From Candidatus Vogelbacteria bacterium CG10_big_fil_rev_8_21_14_0_10_51_16 (GTDB taxonomy: Bacteria > Patescibacteriota > Minisyncoccia > Phycocordibacterales > JACRKE01): a DNA stretch of 21,950 nt. Positions within the stretch are counted from its first letter, which is position 1; the number at the start of each line of letters is the position of its first letter. A program made the position numbers and the translations under genes. Below, piece by piece: positions 12,469 through 19,021 of the stretch. The notes below the pieces were generated by a model that worked only from the letters and a program-made list of their open reading frames with translations, was not told the origin of the DNA and made no database searches. The stretch lies in assembly GCA_002774795.1 (NCBI GenBank), contig PCYI01000002.1, positions 1 to 21,950 on the forward strand, given 5' to 3'.

Positions 12469-12905
12469 CAATCGACACCAATATTCTCGTCGCCTATCTC
12501 GATGGAGATAAAGGAGTGATAGACAGTATCCGCTCCTGGAGACGAGCCGGGGCTACCCTCATTCTGTCCACGGTAGTTGAAACAGAGCTACTCTCCTATT
12601 CAGCCTACAGCCCGGAAGACCGACGAGATGTTGAGCTCTTTCTTGAAGAAAACTTTTTGTCGGTTTCTTTTGATCGCACTCTCGCCCGCATAGCTGCCAA
12701 CATTCGCTCGGTTCACAAAATAAAGTTTCCCGATGCCGCCATCGCGGCAACCGCTCTCGCCACCCAAACACCCATAGTCACTCGCAACATCAAGGATTGG
12801 CGAACCTCTTCTTCCACGCCGGCCCCTTGGCCGAAGCCGTTGCGGAGCGCGCCGCGCTCCACGGCCGTGACGCGGTGCGGCTCATCCGAGACCAGTTCGC
12901 CATAG
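12465..12905 (+). CDS. PIN-domain (VapC-like) toxin with replaced C terminus
   Basis: From ATG at 12465 (GGAAAGG about 7 nt upstream, 4-nt overlap with the antitoxin), residues 1-112 are a PIN domain: TIDTNILVAYLDGD (Asp4), VETELL (Glu39), FPDAAIAATALA (Asp90) and TPIVTRNIKDW (Asn108, Asp111). The acidic active site is complete. VapC toxins are Mg-dependent RNases, often cutting tRNA or rRNA. After about 12798 the frame runs through DNA that is antisense to the gene at 13606, giving a low-complexity Ser/Pro/Arg tail instead of the usual last strand. The C-terminal 15-20 residues have been lost. Confidence 0.7.
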   Translation: MTIDTNILVAYLDGDKGVIDSIRSWRRAGATLILSTVVETELLSYSAYSPEDRRDVELFLEENFLSVSFDRTLARIAANIRSVHKIKFPDAAIAATALATQTPIVTRNIKDWRTSSSTPAPWPKPLRSAPRSTAVTRCGSSETSSP

Positions 12906-13606
12906 GTGGCGAAGATCTCGACAGTGACGGTTTCGCCGTCACGAACTGCCGACCCTGGGACGACGCGGAAGTTTTGCGCCGGATCGTACACGCCCCGAAA
13001 CCCAAAGATCGGGGCGTACTCGCCACCAGGCGAAGTGGTGGGGGGATAGTGGATATCCCAGAATTTCCCCCCTTTATCTACGATCCGGGTGGGCTGGCCA
13101 AGCACCAGTGCACGCACAGGCTCCAGGCTTTCGAACAGACGCTCGTCGAGCGCCTGTGCATGCCGAAACTTGAGCATTTCCAGGAGACGCTCCAGCTCCA
13201 CTGCGACAGCGTCGGGCACGACTAGTGCGTCCGCCATGGCATCGCAGCTCCGGAGCCACGGGTACTTAACCGGTGTTGCCACCGGCTTCAGTTGCCCGAG
13301 TCTGGGAAAGTTGCTCCCCTTGGTGTTCGCGGGGACAAAACTCCATCCCCACTCCATATCTTCCGCTCTATCGAGAAGGCGGACGATCTGGGCGCGATCT
13401 GTCTCGCGAACGAGATCGCAGACCCAAGTCTCCCGCTCCTTGGGTTGTTTCCCGTCCTTTGCCGGCACGAGAAACTTCCCACTTTTGCGGTTATCGAATC
13501 CTCCGTACTCTTGCGAGTACAGGAATCCCTTCGCCTGGTTGCGAAGGGATTTCACGGGCCGCGGCCAGTTTGTTTCTGGCCTCTCGGTTATTTCAACGTA
13601 CTTCAT
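12713..13606 (-). CDS. Unrecognised protein, C terminus truncated into the PIN gene
   Basis: The start at 13606 (MKYVEITERPETNWPRPVK) has an ideal AGGAGG SD 7 nt upstream and overlaps the preceding gene by 4 nt. I do not recognise the family. The protein is about 297 aa, with GFDNRKSGKFLVPAKDGK, an Arg/Asp-rich helix, PVKYPWLRSCDAMADALV, and GGEYAPIFGFRGVYDPAQNF. The last 28 or so residues (from about 12797) are read from the antisense of the PIN gene and are not native. Codon use is GC-richer than in most genes here and resembles the segment at 225-1654. Confidence 0.6.
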   Translation of the reverse strand: MKYVEITERPETNWPRPVKSLRNQAKGFLYSQEYGGFDNRKSGKFLVPAKDGKQPKERETWVCDLVRETDRAQIVRLLDRAEDMEWGWSFVPANTKGSNFPRLGQLKPVATPVKYPWLRSCDAMADALVVPDAVAVELERLLEMLKFRHAQALDERLFESLEPVRALVLGQPTRIVDKGGKFWDIHYPPTTSPGGEYAPIFGFRGVYDPAQNFRVVPGSAVRDGETVTVEIFATYGELVSDEPHRVTAVERGALRNGFGQGAGVEEEVRQSLMLRVTMGVWVARAVAAMAASGNFIL

Positions 13607-13989
13607 TTTTCTGCCTCCTGTCGGACTTCGTCTGACATCTCCTTGTCGACAATCCTCGTTACGAGGATTGTCGCCATCTGCTCTACGTTCCGATACACTG
13701 TAACGGGGACGTAGCACCCGTTACGGAGCAAGGACTTCCTCCAGCCAACGATCGGCTGAGCGCCCTTGTTGGAGCCGTACGCGTACGGCCTTCCAAACAC
13801 CGGCGTCCAGCCGAAGCCCTTCACTATCTGAGAAGGGTTCATTGGCCCGCCGGGCAAGCCGGCGCCCCGCGATCCCATGTCGCCGAGCAGTGCTTCGCGC
13901 TCGCAAAATACACAAGCGCGACAGTCATTGCTGGGTACCGTGCACGTTCCGCACGTGCACGATAGCCCGTCTCCGTGTATTCTCTTCAT
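13603..13989 (-). CDS. Small Cys-rich protein, unrecognised
   Basis: The 128-aa protein has an N-terminal cluster Cys11, Cys13, Cys16, Cys23, Cys26, Cys29 (CTCGTCTVPSNDCRACVFC) that could bind one or two zinc ions. A Gly-rich middle (GSRGAGLPGGP) follows, then a basic region and a C-terminal acidic helix. No family is recognised. The ATG has GAGGTGA about 4-5 nt upstream. It overlaps the next gene by 4 nt, so the two form an operon and probably act together. A 25-nt perfect palindrome lies within its 3' part. Confidence 0.6.
   Translation of the reverse strand: MKRIHGDGLSCTCGTCTVPSNDCRACVFCEREALLGDMGSRGAGLPGGPMNPSQIVKGFGWTPVFGRPYAYGSNKGAQPIVGWRKSLLRNGCYVPVTVYRNVEQMATILVTRIVDKEMSDEVRQEAEK
13648..13672. 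repeat. 25-nt perfect palindrome inside the Cys-rich gene
   Basis: GACAATCCTCG and CGAGGATTGTC form an 11-bp perfect stem around TTA, within the codons for TILVTRIVD. Strong enough to form an mRNA hairpin shortly before the overlapping start of the next gene. Confidence 0.7.
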
Positions 13990-14207
13990 TTCTCACCTCT
14001 CTCCCATCTTTCGCCCAACATGGGCGCGGCTGTGAGATGCCGTGGTGTATCCTCCTCCCGACACCTGTCGGGGTAGAACACACCGAGAAGACCGCTTCTT
14101 GTTCGCGCCTCAATCTCATGTCGAGGCGGAAACGGGCTTTTCGGTGGGTTGGGGGATGAGTGTTCGCAGTAATCACAGACTGCACTGACATTCTGACATT
14201 CTCAAGA

Positions 14208-14339
14208 GTTTGAATTACGAAACTCGCAATACTGACGTCATTGCGAGCGCAAAGCGCGAAGCAATCCAGAAAATACGGCTGTGATTCATGGATTGCTTCG
14301 GACTAAATTCCTCGCAATGACGAGTTTCGTAATTCAAAG
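14208..14339. mobile_element. MITE-like element with GAAGCAATCC core
   Basis: This 132-bp element has terminal inverted repeats GTTTGAATTACGAAACTCG and CGAGTTTCGTAATTCAAAG and is flanked by a perfect 8-bp direct repeat TCTCAAGA (14200-14207, 14340-14347). The interior carries the GCGAAGCAATCCA/TGGATTGCTTCG palindrome. Removing element plus one repeat leaves the near-perfect palindrome ACATTCTCAAGAATGT, so it went into the centre of a palindrome. Apart from this element and the structured repeat that follows, the gene-free stretch 13990-14745 holds the hairpin-rich leader of the Cys-rich gene (for example CCCGACA/TGTCGGG at 14057-14072). Confidence 0.8.
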
Positions 14340-14471
14340 TCTCAAGAATGTTGGAATGTGTACTGTCGGATCTTGTTGTCGATTTTGTCTCGTTCCTGAT
14401 GCGCATTATCCTCGTCTTGATTCCGCGCCCTGATTGCAAAGTTTAGAGGGCGTTTTGTGCTCAGTCGGCCC

Positions 14472-14658
14472 GCTCACAGCAGGGAAGGAGCGTCGACCCC
14501 GCTAGAGGCGGGGTCGGCGTGAGGAGAGAGCCCCGACGCGAGCAAGTCGGTCGGGGTAAATTTTTCCTTCCCTTGTGTGAGCAGGCGAGACATGGGCCTC
14601 ACCCACCGCTACCACTCAAAGCCAACGAAACCGTGTTCGCAAGCTTATTCGTAGTGCC
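14472..14658 (+). repeat. Structured repeat, copy B (candidate ncRNA)
   Basis: Same unit as 12020-12205. In the hairpin ACAT...GTGT of copy A this copy reads GCGT...GCGT: one A-T pair became G-C by changes on both sides, and an A-C mismatch in the inner stem became G-C. These are changes expected if the RNA structure matters. The long closing helices are unchanged. It is followed by a CCTATCT/AGATAGG hairpin rather than the terminator-like end of copy A. Confidence 0.5.
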
Positions 14659-14709
14659 TATCTGTGCAAGATAGGACTTCGAGTGCGGCCAGACGTGCGT
14701 CTGACCAGA

Positions 14710-14739
14710 GGGGCGGGTCCGTATTACGGGACCCGCCCC
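14710..14739 (-). terminator. Strong hairpin after a small minus-strand gene
   Basis: GGGGCGGGTCC and GGACCCGCCCC make a perfect 11-bp stem with an 8-nt loop, 6 nt after the stop codon of the small gene at 14746 on the minus strand. It lacks a T tract, so termination would be non-canonical or the hairpin may protect the 3' end. Confidence 0.4.
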
Positions 14740-14745
14740 CAGAAT

Positions 14746-14895
14746 TCAATCTTCGATCACTTCGCTCACGTTGGGGTGCCACCAAGGCCTCACGGCCTTG
14801 AGCACCCGGAGCTGGTCCGGGCCCCAAACCTCGGACACCTTCGTGTCCGAGATCCTCTCACAGGATGCGTCAAGGCGGTAGAACTTCACCTCCAC
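14746..14895 (-). CDS. Small hypothetical protein or gene remnant
   Basis: A 49-aa frame (VEVKFYRLDASCERISD, then VSEVWGPDQLRVLKAVRP and WWHPNVSEVIED) has a mixed, protein-like composition and GC-rich codons like the genes at 12797-13989. GTG at 14895 or at 14889 would be the start; no SD is visible because a palindromic element (14899-14967) lies directly upstream and probably replaced or cut off the original 5' end. Family unknown. It contains two stems (CAAGGCC/GGCCTTG and CGGACAC/GTGTCCG). Confidence 0.35.
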   Translation of the reverse strand: MEVKFYRLDASCERISDTKVSEVWGPDQLRVLKAVRPWWHPNVSEVIED

Positions 14896-14898
14896 TGA

Positions 14899-14967
14899 CT
14901 TTGAGTTACGAAATGCGAGTTTTTCCCTCCCCCTGGCCAGGGGGAGGAGCCATTTCGTAATTCACAG
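14899..14967. mobile_element. MITE-like palindromic element (GGCCAG core, uninterrupted)
   Basis: The 69-bp copy runs from CTTTGAGTTACGAAATG to CATTTCGTAATTCACAG around the CTCCCCCTGGCCAGGGGGAG palindrome. It is the form without the nested 19-nt hairpin seen at 6780. Flanking bases do not give a clear target duplication. It abuts the small gene at 14746. Confidence 0.75.
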
Positions 14968-14973
14968 TTACAG

Positions 14974-15109
14974 AAGCACGAAATCTTAAATCTGAAGCAC
15001 GAAACAAGCACCAAACAGGAAGCTCTAAATATGAAACAGGATTTGTTTAGACATTGTTTCTTTGGTGCTTAGAATTTGTTTCGTGCTTCAGATTTATTGC
15101 TTCGTGCTT
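14974..15109. repeat. Long inverted repeat, AAGCACGAAA type
   Basis: Arms beginning AAGCACGAAATC and ending TTCGTGCTT, with inner matches (TAAATCTGAAGCACGAAAC against GTTTCGTGCTTCAGATTTA; AGCACCAAA against TTTGGTGCT), fold into an imperfect hairpin of about 136 bp. It lies 30 nt after the stop of the 898-aa gene on the minus strand and may form its transcript end. Similar AAGCACGAAA repeats are scattered in many bacterial genomes. Confidence 0.65.
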
Positions 15110-15138
15110 ACCTTGAATAAACAAGTAATACCCTCTCC

Positions 15139-17835
15139 TCAAACTCGCTCCATCACAAAATAGAGCACTCCATTTTCAGCACGATGAATGCGCGAAACCA
15201 CTTCGCCTCCGGCAAACAGATCGGTAGGTGGCTTCGAGTGCGGAAGTTTGGGGTTGAAGGCAACGACGCGATAGTCGCCCTCATGAGACTCTGAATTATG
15301 AAGTTCGGATTTCTTCCCTCCCCTGCCTGAGGGGAGGGCTGGGGTGGGGTGGGAGAGGCGGGATAGACTCTGAGACGTATTTGTATTTCTGAAACCTACC
15401 CCCTCCCAACCTCCCCCTGGCCAGGGGGAGGAGTAATCTCGTAAATCACCCTCGTGGGCATTTTCCAAAAGGGCCACGCGCAAAATGTCCGCGCCAGTAA
15501 GATTCGGCCCGTGCAAACGCTCGCGCCGCTTATCATCACGTCGCAAATGAAACTGCCAATGAGACTCTCCCTCGCTCACGCCATCTATTAAAAATCCGTT
15601 CTTATTTACATAAGTCGGAAGCATGGGTTGGTCGGGCATGGATACAGCCTCCACGATGCCGTGCTTTGCTTCGCGTTCGAGAAGCGAGTCGAAAAGGGCC
15701 GGCCCAAGCTTGTAGCCTCGCACAGCGGGATCGACGTTGTAAGAACCAGCATACATGGAGCCGTTCGGAAGCTTGGTAAAGCGCACAAAAGCCGCCAATT
15801 GTTCGGCCCCGGTGTTTTTGTTTTTGCAGACAAGAAGATGGAAGCGTTGAGAGGGATCTGCTATAGCCTCTCTGAAAGTGGCGCTAATCTCATCAACAGT
15901 CTCTTTTTCCTTATGTGCCCAGTTGGCTCGAAAAATGCGCTCCATGGCTTCTCGATGAGTAGCCGCTTCTGCCGAGCCTCCCCGGACCGTGCGTACCTCC
16001 ACCCCTTCCACTTCGGACACATCAAAGTCGGGCTCGGCACTCCGCACTTTTACTACGGCGGCAAGAACGACGAGGTCTTTTTTAATTGCTCGCAGATTGT
16101 CTATCAGCCCCCGCGCTTTGTGAAATCGCTCACTGGCGTCATGGGTAGCCGCGCACTCACGGGCCGCATCTACGAGCACGCGCTTGGCTCGCTCCTGTAA
16201 CAAAACCCACACTTTTTCTTTCACTTCTTCTGATAAGGTAGCCACTTCTCCCACCTTGTCACCTTGCAACCCAAGTGGCCTCTTGTCACTTTTCTCTGCC
16301 AAGAGAGCGGTCGCGCGCGCCACCTCCTCGGCCGCGTCTACAAGCTCCGCGTACTTGGCGAAAACAGCCACACCAAGGGTCTGTGGCACACCCTGCTTTT
16401 TATCTGTAAGAGCCAAAATGTCTCCACTCACATCCTCACCATGGGCGGAGGCAAAAAACGTGCGCAGAAAGTTTGTCCCATAGCGTTCTGTCCCAGCAAT
16501 GATCGCCTCCTTCTGCTCTGGTGCCCTCACTACGGTCTTCCCCACCCACACTTGCTCGGGCCAAGTGAGGGCGCCGTGCATTCCAACCCCCGAAGACAGG
16601 GCGATCTCGTTTGAGAGCTCGTGGATAAAACGAAAGCCGACAAAACCATCCTGTCTTGCCCGGTACTCACCCGCCGACTCATCCTTCATTTTGTCCATGT
16701 ATGGAAAGATGTGTTCACCCAACCTACGTGGAAAAGAGACTCGAGATTTGTCGCCGACTTCCCCCAGCTTCTCCTCCATCTCATCTACGGTAGCCAAAAA
16801 GAGAACGTAACTTTTTGCGGGGTCGTCGGAATCCTTCAAAAGAGCGGCCTTGCCTTCAGCAAGTGGGCTGACCGTCATACCGGCAAACTGTTTACCGAGC
16901 GAGTAGCGCGCCCCAGCCAAATAAAAAGTTCCCTTCTCGCTCACTTGCACCTCTCGGCGAAACGTACGTCCGGCCACGCTCTCGGTGTCAGCTCGGAAGT
17001 CTTCCGAGCGAAACAAACCGGCAGAGAGCAAGCGCGGGCAGGAGCGACGGAGGTAGTCGAGGGGCGAGTTTCTAAAAGTGTGCACATTGTCTTCCGACCC
17101 GCCGACGTCGCCGTAGGTGTTGGCGAACCAGTTTGCCGAAAATGGCCGCTCGTTGCCATCATTATCAAAAACCACAATCTTACCAGTCTCGCCATCACGA
17201 TAACCAAGCTCGCCGAAAATCATCTTCGACAAATAGAGTTCATCGAGACGGATACTGCTTCCGTCTGCAAGAGCGAATCGGTCGTCCCATTTTTTGTTAA
17301 ATCCAAAATCCCAAAAGTTTAAGTAGTGTTTATCTTGCTGTTCTGTTATGTATTCCGCATCAAAGGCATGCTCTTCGCTGTCGGGCAGATAAAACAGACG
17401 TTTCGGTGTCAAAAAGTTTTTCGGAGAGCCTTGCTTCTTTCCAAGACCACTTAGAGGATAACTATCGCCAGAAACATTATAACCTTCTCTGGCAGACTCA
17501 TACTCACCTAGAGAAACGACATACTCATCCTGGAGCAGATGTAAAAACTCACTTTTGCTAAATCCAATGTTCTCTACCTCTTTTTCTTTGCTCAAAGAAC
17601 GGTTGCCAAACTTAAGTTTCTGAAGACGCTCAATGTCTACGACGGCAATACCATCTCGCTGTCGCCAAATCCCAAGACTAGTCAACTGCTCGAGCAGTTT
17701 TTGCCTTCGCTCCACAAGCTCTTCGTCTGATCGGCTCTCTCGCCCATCTCTTTGTTCGGCTCCCAGAAAGGCGGTGCCAGATGGCAACTGCTCGCTACCC
17801 TCTTGTATTGCGGTTGTGGTCGCCAAGTTTCTCAT
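15139..17835 (-). CDS. Large protein with C-terminal GNAT acetyltransferase domain
   Basis: The 898-aa protein has an unrecognised N-terminal two thirds. One stretch (about residues 300-350, FYLAGARYSLGKQFAGMTVSP) resembles a small beta-barrel as seen at the end of DDE integrases, but no DDE core is visible. Residues of about 520-605 are helical. Residues of about 615-766 form a GNAT domain: LAAFVRFT, AGSYNVDPAVRGYKLGPALFDSLLE (acetyl-CoA loop) and a terminal YVNKNGFLIDG. Residues 798-854 are encoded by a palindromic element (15288-15450). The last 44 residues resume the native sequence. The ATG lies 6 nt below TATACT with no SD, so it is predicted leaderless. No signal peptide. Confidence 0.7.
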   Translation of the reverse strand: MRNLATTTAIQEGSEQLPSGTAFLGAEQRDGRESRSDEELVERRQKLLEQLTSLGIWRQRDGIAVVDIERLQKLKFGNRSLSKEKEVENIGFSKSEFLHLLQDEYVVSLGEYESAREGYNVSGDSYPLSGLGKKQGSPKNFLTPKRLFYLPDSEEHAFDAEYITEQQDKHYLNFWDFGFNKKWDDRFALADGSSIRLDELYLSKMIFGELGYRDGETGKIVVFDNDGNERPFSANWFANTYGDVGGSEDNVHTFRNSPLDYLRRSCPRLLSAGLFRSEDFRADTESVAGRTFRREVQVSEKGTFYLAGARYSLGKQFAGMTVSPLAEGKAALLKDSDDPAKSYVLFLATVDEMEEKLGEVGDKSRVSFPRRLGEHIFPYMDKMKDESAGEYRARQDGFVGFRFIHELSNEIALSSGVGMHGALTWPEQVWVGKTVVRAPEQKEAIIAGTERYGTNFLRTFFASAHGEDVSGDILALTDKKQGVPQTLGVAVFAKYAELVDAAEEVARATALLAEKSDKRPLGLQGDKVGEVATLSEEVKEKVWVLLQERAKRVLVDAARECAATHDASERFHKARGLIDNLRAIKKDLVVLAAVVKVRSAEPDFDVSEVEGVEVRTVRGGSAEAATHREAMERIFRANWAHKEKETVDEISATFREAIADPSQRFHLLVCKNKNTGAEQLAAFVRFTKLPNGSMYAGSYNVDPAVRGYKLGPALFDSLLEREAKHGIVEAVSMPDQPMLPTYVNKNGFLIDGVSEGESHWQFHLRRDDKRRERLHGPNLTGADILRVALLENAHEGDLRDYSSPWPGGGWEGVGFRNTNTSQSLSRLSHPTPALPSGRGGKKSELHNSESHEGDYRVVAFNPKLPHSKPPTDLFAGGEVVSRIHRAENGVLYFVMERV
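15288..15450. mobile_element. MITE-like palindromic element inside the 898-aa gene
   Basis: The left end CTCTGAATTATGAAGTTCGG and right end (AATCTCGTAAATCAC) are diverged versions of the family ends at 6737. The CTGGCCAGGGGGAGG core and a second CCCTCCCC/GGGGAGGG stem lie inside. Flanks CTCATGAG (15280) and CTCGTGGG (15451) look like an aged 8-bp target duplication. The distance between them is 171 nt, exactly 57 codons. On the coding strand the flanks both encode His-Glu-Gly-Asp and differ only at third codon positions. Confidence 0.7.
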
Positions 17836-17841
17836 CTAAAC

Positions 17842-17847
17842 AGTATA
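17842..17847 (-). promoter_or_regulatory. -10 element of the 898-aa gene, leaderless
   Basis: TATACT on the minus strand, 6 nt before the ATG at 17835. The region 17 nt upstream has no good -35. The spacing is the same as at the toxin promoter (3267) and at 20879. Confidence 0.5.
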
Positions 17848-17902
17848 CGTCAATTCGCGCGGCGGCGTTGTGGACGATGGGAACAGGAATTAGAGCACAG
17901 GC

Positions 17903-17991
17903 CACAGGGCGTAGGGCATAGGCATCAAACTAGGGCGTAGGACTCAGGGCGTAGCGTATAGTTCACTATGTCCTACGCCCTACGCCCTGTG
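17903..17991. repeat. Inverted repeat of CGTAGGG-type units
   Basis: CACAGGGCGTAGGGCATAGG (17903-17922) pairs with CCTACGCCCTACGCCCTGTG (17972-17991) at 19 of 20 positions. The loop holds more TAGGGCGTAG units. It begins 1 nt after the yraN stop codon (TAG) and lies between that gene and the 898-aa gene downstream, so it probably forms the yraN transcript end. Confidence 0.75.
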
Positions 17992-17992
17992 C

Positions 17993-18376
17993 CTACCCCA
18001 CATCCTCCAGATATCTCACCCGGCCCGCCTGTTTTTCGTCGTCTAGCTCTACCACTATCACATCAAGTTGCCAGTCGAGGTCTTCCAGATTTTCATTCTC
18101 AAGAAAGATGCTAATGATGCGGTGAAGGCGTCTTAGTTTCCATGGGTGGATATTCTCCTCCGCCTCGTACTCATCTTCGCTTCCGGATTGTCCTATATAA
18201 CGTCTCACTGATTTCACTTCCACAAAGTGAATCGTGTCCTTTAGGCGCGCCACCACGTCGAGCTCGCCCCACTTGCGCCGGTAGTTGCGAGCGATAATCT
18301 TAAAGCCCTTCCTCTTGAGCCAAAGAGTAGCCATCTCCTCCCCCAAATCACCCACTTTCTGTTTTTCTGTCTTCAT
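17993..18376 (-). CDS. yraN: YraN/UPF0102 family endonuclease-like protein
   Basis: The 127-aa protein matches YraN: KVGDLGEEMATLWLKRKGFK, then NYRRKWGELDVVARL and HFVEVKSVRR. These give the PD-(D/E)xK nuclease pattern with Glu38, Asp40 and the Glu53-x-Lys55 pair. The family is nearly universal in bacteria, related to Holliday junction resolvases, with no firm function. An acidic insertion (GSEDEYEAEEN) follows the core. The ATG at 18376 has only a weak purine-rich upstream stretch. It ends in TAG at a palindromic repeat. Confidence 0.88.
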   Translation of the reverse strand: MKTEKQKVGDLGEEMATLWLKRKGFKIIARNYRRKWGELDVVARLKDTIHFVEVKSVRRYIGQSGSEDEYEAEENIHPWKLRRLHRIISIFLENENLEDLDWQLDVIVVELDDEKQAGRVRYLEDVG

Positions 18377-18505
18377 CTTTCTTTTTCAAGCTTAAGCGAT
18401 TACACATTTTCGCTTTATACTGATTGTGACGGCCTATGACACAAAACTCCCTGGTTGCCAGCAAAAATCAATCAAAAAGACAGTTTTTTGGCCAATATGC
18501 GTCCT

Positions 18506-18535
18506 TTATCAACACTGTCCCCAGACTTATCCACA
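18506..18535 (+). promoter_or_regulatory. Two DnaA-box-like sites
   Basis: TTATCAACA (18506-18514) and the consensus TTATCCACA (18527-18535) lie in the same orientation 21 bp apart, about two helical turns, in an AT-rich stretch without genes (18377-18669). This could be part of a replication origin or DnaA-controlled promoter. No dnaA or dnaN gene is in view, and two sites alone are weak evidence. Confidence 0.4.
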
Positions 18536-18669
18536 GTTTTTTGTACAAATGCCCTTATTTTCCCACTTCTCGGACAGAGTAAGGACGTCTTTTGGGTGAA
18601 AAATGCCGGCGATCATCAGAAATGATACAAAAATAGGCCACCATCGCGTGGGAACAATGACACACTTAG

Positions 18670-18846
18670 TGTGCGGGTGGGGAGAATCGGTCACAAGTTA
18701 CTAAGCTTTTTGTTTCGCTTCGCCTGTCCCGACCAAAGCGTCGGGGCTCACAAAAATCTAAGTACTTTCGACCCCACCTCGGCCTGCGTCGCCTTGAGGT
18801 ACAAGGCGACGGCTTCGCGGCCTGCGGCCTTCGATTCTCCCCACCC
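18670..18846. repeat. Segment bounded by inverted copies of the tRNA-Gly 3' end
   Basis: TGTGCGGGTGGGGAGAATCG (18670-18689) repeats the T-arm/acceptor end of tRNA-Gly found at 18895-18914. TTCGATTCTCCCCACCC (18830-18846) is the same sequence inverted. The segment between them contains further hairpins (for example GTCGCCTT/AAGGCGAC around 18789-18811). It looks like a small element that carries, or was generated from, tRNA-Gly ends. With the DnaA-like sites these make up the gene-free stretch 18377-18896. Confidence 0.7.
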
Positions 18847-18896
18847 TGCTCAAAAACACAGTCGCAAACCGCCTCGCGGTTTTCTCGTTGTTTTTG

Positions 18897-18967
18897 TGCG
18901 GGTGGGGAGAATCGAACTCCCGCTGACTGATTGGCAACCAGCCGTTCTACCATTAAACTACACCCGC
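18897..18967 (-). tRNA. tRNA-Gly (anticodon GCC)
   Basis: Acceptor GCGGGTG (18961-18967 on the minus strand) pairs with CACCCGC. The D loop has TTTAATGGTAGAA, the anticodon loop TTGCCAA (GCC) sits on an arm with G-T pairs at both ends, and the T arm is CGGGA-GTTCGATT-TCCCC-like. Discriminator is A; CCA is not encoded. Its 3' end is duplicated 225 bp downstream on the same strand. Confidence 0.92.
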
Positions 18968-19021
18968 TTTATTTAGAGCCTATTCACGCTCTCGCACTCT
19001 AAAACCGCCATCGGGAGTATA

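Noticed and set aside
12020..14658. Copies A and B as RNase P RNA, tmRNA, SRP RNA or 6S RNA
   Set aside because: Hallmark sequences of these RNAs are absent and two near-identical copies within 2.5 kb would be unusual for them.
16621..17322. Long plus-strand frames over the 898-aa gene
   Set aside because: Antisense shadows of a gene with clear GNAT motifs and coherent codon use on the minus strand.
18671..18976. Plus-strand frame ending RVGRIELPLTDWQP
   Set aside because: Antisense of tRNA-Gly and its duplicated end, not a protein gene.
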